Source: Bacillota bacterium
GTDB lineage: Bacteria; Bacillota_I; Bacilli_A; Acholeplasmatales; Acholeplasmataceae
Direction of reading: 5' to 3'
Length of the DNA stretch: 32,380 nucleotides
Assembly (NCBI GenBank): GCA_018817915.1
Contig: JAHISX010000083.1
Coordinates: 1-32,380 of the forward strand
Part shown: one piece after another, positions 1 through 5,928 of the stretch
Numbering within the stretch: position 1 is the stretch's first letter
How the letters are laid out: every line of letters starts with the position of its first letter
Program-made: the position numbers and the translations under genes
Notes under the pieces: model-generated
Told to the model about the DNA's origin: nothing
Database searches by the model: none
The model's input: only the letters and a program-made list of their open reading frames with translations

Positions 1-1
1 A

Positions 2-76
2 TGGTGGAGTTACTGGGGATTGAACCCAGGACCCCTTGCACGTCAAGCAAGTGCTCTCCCGCTGAGCTATAACTCC
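2..76 (-). tRNA. tRNA-Val (anticodon GAC)
   Basis: On the minus strand the sequence folds as a complete tRNA. The 7-bp acceptor stem GGAGTTA/TAACTCC is followed by discriminator A and an encoded CCA. The D arm is GCTC/GAGC, the anticodon stem is CTTGC/GCAAG around loop TTGACGT, and the T arm carries the GGTTCAATCC motif. Anticodon GAC reads valine codons GTC and GTT. Base 37 is G. A promoter lies just upstream at 88-116. Confidence 0.95.
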
Positions 77-87
77 AACCATTTACT

Positions 88-116
88 ATTATACATATTT
101 CATACTCTAAAATCAA
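88..116 (-). promoter_or_regulatory. Promoter of the tRNA-Val gene
   Basis: Minus-strand TTGATT (116-111), a 17-base spacer and TATAAT (93-88) form a near-consensus sigma-70/sigma-A promoter. The predicted start is only a few bases before the mature tRNA 5' end at 76. Confidence 0.75.
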
Positions 117-126
117 TAAAAATCAA

Positions 127-690
127 CTACTTTGCAATCCTTCTCCAAGGACTCACAAAACCACCTTGAAGTATAGATACTTCATTAGCAACAATAACTG
201 CTTTCTCACTTGTAGCTTCAATCAATTTTATGATGTTCTCTTTATTCTTTCTGTTCGTAAATATCATCAAAACAATTCGATCTTCATCTTTTCCATGCGC
301 ATCAAGACTTGTAACACCGTGCCCTGATTCCCGCAAGACCTTCATAATTTCTTCACTCATCTTTTTATTCGTAATGACATGGATTAAAATCTTGCCTACA
401 GCTAATCTGTTTTCTAACATGGATCCAATATAAACACCTATTGCAAAACCTAAGGCATAAATAATACCTTTCAATGGCATCTCCATAATGCCATCAATTA
501 CTGTTGACGCTACAAATATCCATAATAAAACTTCAAAAAAGCCTAGAATACTTCCAGGTTTTTTATAACCTTTACTAATTAATATGATTCTCATCGTTCC
601 TATGGAAACTTCAATAATTTTAGAAAATAAGATTAAAGCTAATTGCCATAATGGAACCGAAGTTAAAAATGCAAATATTGCTTCCCACAT
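127..690 (-). CDS. UPF0316 family membrane protein (DUF5698 + DUF2179)
   Basis: This 187-residue protein has the UPF0316 layout. Three hydrophobic segments in the first ~90 residues (about 12-35, 45-65 and 72-92) form the DUF5698 part. A soluble alpha/beta domain (about 98-180) matches DUF2179 and carries the ...SGHGVTSLDAHG... motif typical of such sensor-like domains. It is like Bacillus YebE-type proteins. The function of the family is not established; the DUF2179 domain resembles small-ligand-binding domains. It starts at an ATG, and an extended -10 promoter lies at 708-716. No terminator is visible before the downstream tRNA, so readthrough into the tRNA is possible. Confidence 0.85.
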   Translation of the reverse strand: MWEAIFAFLTSVPLWQLALILFSKIIEVSIGTMRIILISKGYKKPGSILGFFEVLLWIFVASTVIDGIMEMPLKGIIYALGFAIGVYIGSMLENRLAVGKILIHVITNKKMSEEIMKVLRESGHGVTSLDAHGKDEDRIVLMIFTNRKNKENIIKLIEATSEKAVIVANEVSILQGGFVSPWRRIAK

Positions 691-707
691 GTTTCATCAC
701 CTATTTC

Positions 708-716
708 ATTATAACA
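708..716 (-). promoter_or_regulatory. Extended -10 promoter for the UPF0316 gene
   Basis: Minus-strand TG-T-TATAAT (716-708), with no good -35 at the normal distance, is an extended -10 element. It lies 18 bases upstream of the start codon. Confidence 0.55.
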
Positions 717-776
717 CTTTGAACCATTTTTATTAACAGTCAAATTCAATAAATATAGAGTAATCTTTTATACATG

Positions 777-800
777 AAAAAAAAAATGGTAATATACCAT
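777..800 (-). terminator. Terminator of the ars operon
   Basis: On the minus strand, 11 bases after the arsC stop, ATGGTA and TACCAT form a perfect 6-bp stem with a 3-base loop, followed directly by a run of about nine T. Confidence 0.85.
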
Positions 801-811
801 CTATCAAAGTC

Positions 812-1228
812 TTACAATTTGATTGTTTTGTTTTCTATTCTTTTTCTGATATCTATAATTTTGTTTTCAATAAGTTCAGCAGTTTTTCTAAATTCAGATT
901 CACTTAGGCCAGTGGGATCATCCAAACCCCAATCTTCACGATATTTACATGGTAATGCCGGACATTCAACATTACATCCCATTGTGATTAAAACATCCAT
1001 ATCATAAGGAAGATCGTCGATTAACTTAGATTTTTGTGTTTGATTCATATCAACACCATAGAGTTGATTGATAATTTTAACTGCATCTTGATTGATTTGA
1101 GGTTTCGTTTCTGTACCTCCACTATAAGCATCAAAAAAATCATCATGTTGCAACTTCGTGATGGCCTCTGCCATTTGGCTTCTACAACTATTATGAACAC
1201 ATACATAAGCAATTTTAATTTTTCTCAT
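812..1228 (-). CDS. arsC: Arsenate reductase, low-molecular-weight phosphatase fold
   Basis: The 138-residue product reduces arsenate to arsenite in the cytoplasm so that it can be exported. It has the P-loop C10-V-H-N-S-C15-R16 of the low-molecular-weight phosphatase/thioredoxin-coupled ArsC fold. The general-acid region is GLDDPTG (about 101-107). Extra cysteines at 85, 89 and 94 in a MGCNVECPALPC loop fit a disulfide relay from C10. The start is an ATG with an AAAGGA site. The frame overlaps the end of the ACR3 gene by 14 bases, as expected for the last gene of the ars operon. A strong terminator follows. A plain protein tyrosine phosphatase is the alternative, but the cysteine set and context favour arsenate reduction. 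Confidence 0.93.
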   Translation of the reverse strand: MRKIKIAYVCVHNSCRSQMAEAITKLQHDDFFDAYSGGTETKPQINQDAVKIINQLYGVDMNQTQKSKLIDDLPYDMDVLITMGCNVECPALPCKYREDWGLDDPTGLSESEFRKTAELIENKIIDIRKRIENKTIKL

Positions 1229-2258
1229 ATGGCAATCCTTTCTTAAACCAATTTATTGTTTGATTACTAATTCTTACTAAAAGCAACATCACTGGCACTT
1301 CAACAAGCACACCTACAATAGTCGCAAGTGCAACTGCTGGGTGTGTTGGAAATAGAGCAATGGCTACAGCAACAGATAATTCAAAAAAGTTAGAAGCACC
1401 AATCATAGCAGCTGGAGAAGCAATGTCATGAGGCAAGTCAAGCTTCTTTGCACTTATATAGGCTATGATAAATATGAACATCGTTTGTATGATTAATGGT
1501 ATAGCAATTAAAATAATATGTAGTGGGTTATCAAGGATTAAATTGCTTTGCAAAGAGAAAATAAGTATTAATGTAAGCAATAATCCAGTAATCGTAATAC
1601 CATTAAATTTAGGTATAAATGAATTTTCAAAATAGCTTAACCCTTTATGCTTAACAATAAAGTGTCTTGTCAACGATGCGAACAGTAAAGGAATAACAAC
1701 AAATATAAAAACTGAAAAAAACAAGGTCAACCATGGGACAACAATACCACTTACTCCCAATAGCAATCCTACAATTGGAACAAATAATACTAAAATGAGC
1801 AAATCATTGGTCGCAACTTGAACGAGTGTGTATGCTGGATTGCCTTTTGTCAGCCCACTCCAAACAAATACCATAGCTGTACATGGAGCAGCACCTAATA
1901 AGACAGCACCAGCTAAATAATCTTGAGCTAAATCGAGAGGAATGATTGCTTTAAAAATGACATAGAAAAACAGGTAGGCTATACCAAACATTGCGAAAGG
2001 TTTAATCACCCAATTAACAATCCAAGTTAAATATAATCCTTTTGGATTTTGACCAACTTTTTTTACTGATGAAAAATCAATTTTAAGCATCATAGGGTAA
2101 ATCATAACCCAAATCAAAATTCCAATTGGCAAGTTAATATTTGCAAGTTCAAATCGATTTAAAAATTCGGGTATGAACTCAAAATAATAACCAATCAAAA
2201 CACCTATAACCATGCAAATTAAAACAAATACAGTGAGGTATTTCTCAAAAAATTTCAT
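1215..2258 (-). CDS. acr3: ACR3-type arsenite efflux transporter
   Basis: This 347-residue integral membrane protein has about ten hydrophobic segments and belongs to the ACR3 (arsenical resistance-3) branch of the BART superfamily. It extrudes arsenite using the proton motive force. The family's essential cysteine is in the motif GAAPCTAMVFVWSGL (C126). The second conserved block, ASNFFELSVAVAIALFP (about 290-306), carries the conserved glutamate. It starts 4 bases after the thioredoxin-like gene stops and overlaps arsC at its 3' end. The Shine-Dalgarno site is weak (TTTGAG), so translation may be coupled to the upstream gene. It is not the larger ArsB type. Confidence 0.94.
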   Translation of the reverse strand: MKFFEKYLTVFVLICMVIGVLIGYYFEFIPEFLNRFELANINLPIGILIWVMIYPMMLKIDFSSVKKVGQNPKGLYLTWIVNWVIKPFAMFGIAYLFFYVIFKAIIPLDLAQDYLAGAVLLGAAPCTAMVFVWSGLTKGNPAYTLVQVATNDLLILVLFVPIVGLLLGVSGIVVPWLTLFFSVFIFVVIPLLFASLTRHFIVKHKGLSYFENSFIPKFNGITITGLLLTLILIFSLQSNLILDNPLHIILIAIPLIIQTMFIFIIAYISAKKLDLPHDIASPAAMIGASNFFELSVAVAIALFPTHPAVALATIVGVLVEVPVMLLLVRISNQTINWFKKGLPYEKN

Positions 2259-2261
2259 ATA

Positions 2262-2504
2262 CTAACTCAAATGTCTTTGAATTAATGCAACCGCATCTTC
2301 GACTGATAGCATTCTACCAGATGATACTGCTTTACCATTAATCACTAATCCCGGAGTTGCCATAACGCCAAACATCATGATCTCATTTGTATCAGAAACC
2401 TGTTCAACTTCAACATCCAAATTGAGTCTTTTAACAGCTTCTTGAACATTCATGAAATTTTGTGTGGATCTTGCACAACACCCACCTAATGCCTTGATAA
2501 TCAT
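2262..2504 (-). CDS. Small thioredoxin-like protein of the ars operon
   Basis: This 80-residue protein has the fold of the small 'redox-active disulfide protein 2'/TM0996 thioredoxin-like family: beta strand, active-site loop, helix, then the cis-proline motif ATPGLVING (about 50-58). The active site reads GGCCARST. C9 and C10 are adjacent and the position expected for the second Cys of CxxC is serine (S13). It may therefore act as a monothiol or vicinal dithiol, perhaps supplying electrons to ArsC or binding arsenite; this is inference. Its AGGAGG site and ATG are clear, and it lies 17 bases after the permease gene. Confidence 0.85.
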   Translation of the reverse strand: MIIKALGGCCARSTQNFMNVQEAVKRLNLDVEVEQVSDTNEIMMFGVMATPGLVINGKAVSSGRMLSVEDAVALIQRHLS

Positions 2505-2521
2505 ATTTAAATCCTCCTTTC

Positions 2522-3490
2522 CTAAATGAATAGGTATTCTATAAAATTAAATAAATAACCAATCATAATAATTCCTATAATGACAATTGCACCAAATGAT
2601 ACGAGTAATTTTGTCTTTACTACTTTTTTAAGCATGATAAATGATGGAATCGAAATGGTTGTTACTGCCATCATGAATGCAAGAATAGTTCCTAATCCTG
2701 CATGCTTTAAATACAATGCTTCAGCAACTGGAATTGCTCCAAAGATATCGGCATACATTGGTGCACCAGCAATGACTGCAAATAAAACTGAAAATCCATT
2801 GTCTGATCCCAAAACTGACTCAATAAAACTTTGTGGTATAGCGTTGTGAATGATTGCACCAATACCAACACCAATTAAAATATAGATGAATACTTTTTTA
2901 TAAGTAAATAACATTTGTTCTTTAGCGTAGCTTAATCGTTCTTTTACTGTTAATTTAATAAAATCTAAATCAACATTTTCTCCTTCAGTCACAAAGGATT
3001 CAACATGTTTACCTAATCCAGTCTTTTCAATAATCGTTCCACCAATCACAGCAAGCACTAAACCTACAAAAACATAGGCTAAAGCAACTTTAATACCAAA
3101 GATGGATGTAAGTAGCACAAATGCTCCTAAATCGACCAAAGGACTGGAAATCAAAAATGAAAATGTGACTCCTGATGATAAACCAGCTCTTGTAAACCCA
3201 ATAAATAAAGGAATGGATGAACAGCTACAAAATGGTGTGATCGTACCCATAAGTGCGCCTAAAGTATTTGCCCCAACACCTTTATACTTCGAAAGAATTT
3301 TTTTTGTTCTTTCTGGTGGAAAATAACTTTGGATATAAGATACTAAAAAGATTAAGAAACAAAGGAGTATGCCTATTTTGATAAAATCAAAAATGAAGAA
3401 CTGTAAGGAGCCTCCCCATGAACTCAATGCAAATTGTTCGCCAAATAAAAACTTGATTAATTCTCCTACAAGTTGATTAAGCCACTGCAT
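2522..3490 (-). CDS. ArsP/YraQ-type permease of the ars operon
   Basis: The product is a membrane permease of the DUF318/ArsP family with about eight hydrophobic segments. It has the family signature TITPFCSCSSIPLFIGFTRA followed by LISSPLVDLGAF. Some ArsP members export trivalent organoarsenicals, and others in ars operons are simply called permeases. The start is uncertain. The frame is open up to 3574, which would overlap arsR by 50 bases. I use the ATG at 3490 because it leaves the usual short N-terminus before the FFIFDF membrane segment. A good GGAGAT site (3520-3515) is too far from that ATG and would instead serve ATT codons at 3511 or 3508. A GTG at 3523 touching the arsR stop is also possible. 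It sits between arsR and the thioredoxin-like gene. Confidence 0.88.
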   Translation of the reverse strand: MQWLNQLVGELIKFLFGEQFALSSWGGSLQFFIFDFIKIGILLCFLIFLVSYIQSYFPPERTKKILSKYKGVGANTLGALMGTITPFCSCSSIPLFIGFTRAGLSSGVTFSFLISSPLVDLGAFVLLTSIFGIKVALAYVFVGLVLAVIGGTIIEKTGLGKHVESFVTEGENVDLDFIKLTVKERLSYAKEQMLFTYKKVFIYILIGVGIGAIIHNAIPQSFIESVLGSDNGFSVLFAVIAGAPMYADIFGAIPVAEALYLKHAGLGTILAFMMAVTTISIPSFIMLKKVVKTKLLVSFGAIVIIGIIMIGYLFNFIEYLFI

Positions 3491-3524
3491 ACCAAGAATT
3501 TGAGTAATAATGAAATCTCCCACA

Positions 3525-3824
3525 TTAATTACCACACTTCGTGCATTCACAATCGATGGCATTGACAGGTTCAAAGAAATCTTTCAGATCTGTAAACATT
3601 TCTTCATTGATTCTGTAATAAACCCATTTGCCTTCTTTTCTAGCCAAAACCAGTCCACTATCAGTGAGTAGTTTCATATGATGAGATAGTGTTGACTGAC
3701 TAATTTGAAATGCTTCTAATAATTGACATGCACACTGATTTTCTTTACTTAATATTTTGATGACATTAACTCTCGTCTCATCACCTAAAGCTTTAAATAT
3801 TTCAACGTAATTTTTAGAATTCAT
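3525..3824 (-). CDS. arsR: ArsR/SmtB family arsenic-responsive repressor
   Basis: The 99-residue winged-helix regulator has the ArsR core: FKALGDETRVNVIKIL, then a helix with C31-A-C33 (equivalent to the CVC arsenite-binding motif), then a recognition helix ISQSTLSHHMKLLTDSGLV and the wing RKEGKWVYYRIN. It should bind its operator without metalloid and release it when arsenite binds. The C-terminus adds DCECTKCGN with three cysteines (92, 94, 97), a possible second metal site. It is the first gene of the ars operon. A GAGG site lies 7 bases before the ATG, and a consensus promoter with two operator-like sites lies upstream at 3836-3889, so autoregulation is likely. Confidence 0.95.
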   Translation of the reverse strand: MNSKNYVEIFKALGDETRVNVIKILSKENQCACQLLEAFQISQSTLSHHMKLLTDSGLVLARKEGKWVYYRINEEMFTDLKDFFEPVNAIDCECTKCGN

Positions 3825-3835
3825 AGGATAACCTC

Positions 3836-3856
3836 ATATCGATACCTTTCAATATG
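3836..3856 (-). promoter_or_regulatory. ArsR operator-like site O2 (start-proximal)
   Basis: Minus-strand CATATTGA, 5 bases, ATCGATAT. Within it ATATTGA and TCGATAT form an inverted repeat with one mismatch. It covers the predicted transcription start and ends next to the Shine-Dalgarno site. Confidence 0.7.
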
Positions 3857-3885
3857 ATTATACACTATATATCGATGGATATCAA
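3857..3885 (-). promoter_or_regulatory. Promoter of the ars operon
   Basis: Minus-strand TTGATA (3885-3880), exactly 17 bases, then TATAAT (3862-3857). This is a near-perfect housekeeping promoter. The -35 is inside operator site O1 and the start point inside O2, the expected geometry for repression. Confidence 0.85.
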
Positions 3886-3889
3886 TATG
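3869..3889 (-). promoter_or_regulatory. ArsR operator-like site O1 (covers the -35)
   Basis: Minus-strand CATATTGA, 5 bases, ATCGATAT: the same half-sites and spacing as O2, displaced by 33 bp (about three helix turns). It covers the -35 hexamer. Confidence 0.7.
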
Positions 3890-3898
3890 TTGAATTGT

Positions 3899-3920
3899 AA
3901 AAAAAACTCCAATTGGAGTT
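3899..3920 (-). terminator. Terminator after the CotH-family gene
   Basis: The minus strand reads AACTCC-AATT-GGAGTT followed by eight T, starting right after the stop codon of the CotH-family gene. Confidence 0.85.
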
Positions 3921-5390
3921 TTATTTGCCTCGCATTTCAGGATGTAAGGCATAAAATGTAAGTTGATTGTCAATATCTGCGATTTTACCATTCATATACC
4001 ATTCAATATTTCTTAGATCGAAATTAAGATTCATCATCGCATCAGAGAGCATATCATCATATAAACCCTTTTGCATATTGTATTGACTCAAGAATTGTTC
4101 ATAGCTAAATAGATGATTTTCTGGATCGATTAATAGAGCTAAATAGTTTTCATAAAGCACTTGATATTTGCTGACATTTAAAATGCGATCAACTAATGGA
4201 TGTGCATAGGTTTCTACGTTTAGGAAGACTTGATTTAAGTTTCCCCATTCATAAATATCAGCACCAATCGTATAATCAGTAAATACTGGTTCTCCTGTCC
4301 ATCCTTGGCCTAAACCATGATCATAGTCATAAGGAATCATTGTCCATATGTTTAATAAATTATCATGATAGAAATAATAATTATTACCCATCGCGCGATA
4401 ATCATCAGGGTTACCTAATAAGACACCGACTGCAAGCTGTCGTAAAAACATATCAACATTGAAATAATCATCTATATATTGAACAAAATCAAGATCATTT
4501 AATGAATTAATTTGATTGATGAAAGCAGCTAAGTCCGAAGTGTCCCCTACTTTTTCATTTGTTTTCAAATCATAAGTCGGTCTATAATTTGTACTAACAT
4601 CTTTCATCCCAATTTCTTGGGGATATGTTACATACTGTAAGGAAGCAGGCATGAATTGTTGCCACAAAGATTTATAAAGATTGCCTTCAGCTTGAGTTTC
4701 AGTCATTCGCCGTTGTAAAAATTGTTCATCGATTGGCTCAAATAGTGTATATAAGCCGTAATAATGCGTTTCTTCTCCAATTGTGATATATAAGTTAGCA
4801 AGTGTTGTTGTTGCTGCATACACACCAAACTCGTTAAACAAATCTAAGGAAAATTTTTCTGATAAATATGTAGAATCCCAGTTTCGGTTAAATTTCATAT
4901 CGAGTTCTTCTAATTCGAAAACTGTACGTTTTTTATTTGCTTTAAGATCTGCTTGATCAAAATCTTCATCAAATGAAATTTTAAAATTGGATAGATTGAG
5001 TGAACCATCTGAATTTTCAACTAAAACTCTTGATAGATTCCCTCTGGTTCGAAGACCAATATCAGCAATTTCAACTCGACCTAAATCATCAGTGTATGTT
5101 AAATCTGCTTTTGCGTAATGATCAGTTCTTAAATCTCCACCAAATTGTTCAGCATAACTAATCATCGCATCATTAAGACCAGTCCACTCTGCATTAGAAA
5201 TTGTAATGATAAGTGATTTTTCTATCTCATCATTAAATAGACGCGTAAAGGGTTCAACATTCGTATCAGTGACAATAGGATCTATTGGAACAATAGGCAC
5301 TTCTTCATCAATAGGTGAAGTGACTAAGTCGCATCCGTTAAGCAATAAAAATAATGAGATCAATAGAAAGACTAAGCCTAATTTTTTCAT
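3921..5390 (-). CDS. CotH-family lipoprotein (secreted kinase-like)
   Basis: The 489-residue protein begins with a lipoprotein signal: KK, a hydrophobic stretch and lipobox LLNGC (C20), then an acidic/proline-rich linker. It should be anchored to the outer face of the membrane. From about residue 50 it matches the CotH domain: an RTRGNLSR block (about 113-120) and a C-terminal core with NNYYFYHD and MIPYDYDHGLG (about 340-366), which contains the conserved Asp residues of this atypical protein-kinase fold. In Bacillus, CotH phosphorylates spore coat proteins, but many non-spore formers have secreted homologues of unknown target. It follows the SRPBCC gene by 35 bases with an AAAGGAG site and is probably cotranscribed with it. 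A terminator follows. Confidence 0.88.
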   Translation of the reverse strand: MKKLGLVFLLISLFLLLNGCDLVTSPIDEEVPIVPIDPIVTDTNVEPFTRLFNDEIEKSLIITISNAEWTGLNDAMISYAEQFGGDLRTDHYAKADLTYTDDLGRVEIADIGLRTRGNLSRVLVENSDGSLNLSNFKISFDEDFDQADLKANKKRTVFELEELDMKFNRNWDSTYLSEKFSLDLFNEFGVYAATTTLANLYITIGEETHYYGLYTLFEPIDEQFLQRRMTETQAEGNLYKSLWQQFMPASLQYVTYPQEIGMKDVSTNYRPTYDLKTNEKVGDTSDLAAFINQINSLNDLDFVQYIDDYFNVDMFLRQLAVGVLLGNPDDYRAMGNNYYFYHDNLLNIWTMIPYDYDHGLGQGWTGEPVFTDYTIGADIYEWGNLNQVFLNVETYAHPLVDRILNVSKYQVLYENYLALLIDPENHLFSYEQFLSQYNMQKGLYDDMLSDAMMNLNFDLRNIEWYMNGKIADIDNQLTFYALHPEMRGK

Positions 5391-5425
5391 GAGATTGCTC
5401 CTTTAATGTTAAAAACCATAGCGAT

Positions 5426-5854
5426 TTATATTGATTGATGCTTTTCAACAAAATCCTTAAATTTTTGCATACCCTTAGAGGTCTGTTCAATAAATTTTTC
5501 TAATCCTATTTCCTGAGGTGCATTGAATCTAAATTCCACATCCATCTGCCATTCAGTTTTTGAGTCTACTTTTTTAAATGTACTGATACATCGATTCCAA
5601 GCACCAGGCATTTGATAGATGATGACTATTGCTTTAGGTAACTGATTTGATTCAACATAAATCTTCATTTTGATTTCTTCATTATTATGAACAAAAACAA
5701 GATGACCTTCACTGCCTGTATCAAATAGATTTCCTTTGATTTCTTCAATTCGAGTTAATCCAGTTTCCCATTGACTCATTTGTTTTTTGTCAATATAAAG
5801 CTGTGCGACTTTATTTAATTTCTCATCGATTATGAAAGTGATTTGATATTTCAT
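5426..5854 (-). CDS. SRPBCC/START-like ligand-binding domain protein
   Basis: The 142-residue soluble protein has the beta-rich helix-grip pattern of the SRPBCC (polyketide cyclase/START-like) superfamily. An N-terminal strand is followed by LYIDKKQMSQWETGL, a run of antiparallel strands, and a long C-terminal helix starting near residue 117 (GLEKFIEQTSKGMQKFKDFVEKH). Such domains bind hydrophobic ligands, but the ligand cannot be read from sequence. It is the first gene of a two-gene unit with the CotH-family lipoprotein and has its own extended -10 promoter at 5875-5883, inside the tail of the preceding terminator. Confidence 0.75.
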   Translation of the reverse strand: MKYQITFIIDEKLNKVAQLYIDKKQMSQWETGLTRIEEIKGNLFDTGSEGHLVFVHNNEEIKMKIYVESNQLPKAIVIIYQMPGAWNRCISTFKKVDSKTEWQMDVEFRFNAPQEIGLEKFIEQTSKGMQKFKDFVEKHQSI

Positions 5855-5874
5855 TATAGATCCTCTTTTTCTTA

Positions 5875-5883
5875 ATTATATCA
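5875..5883 (-). promoter_or_regulatory. Extended -10 promoter of the SRPBCC-CotH unit
   Basis: Minus-strand TG-A-TATAAT (5883-5875), without a clear -35, directly follows the T-run of the upstream terminator. The gene starts 20 bases downstream after a GAGGAT site. Confidence 0.5.
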
Positions 5884-5884
5884 T

Positions 5885-5908
5885 AAAAAAAGCCTTAATC
5901 GGCTTTTT
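5885..5908 (-). terminator. Terminator of the LytTR-propeller operon
   Basis: Minus-strand AAAAAGCC, loop GATTAA, GGCTTTTTTT, 20 bases after the propeller gene stop. Confidence 0.85.
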
Positions 5909-5928
5909 CCATTTCACATGAATATCAT

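Noticed and set aside
774-1007. Plus-strand open frame opposite arsC
   Set aside because: It lies wholly against the well-supported arsC gene and its terminator, has a low-complexity start and no ribosome site.
3485-3574. Long permease form starting at ATG 3574
   Set aside because: It would overlap arsR by 50 bases, has no ribosome site and adds N-terminal residues not typical of the family.
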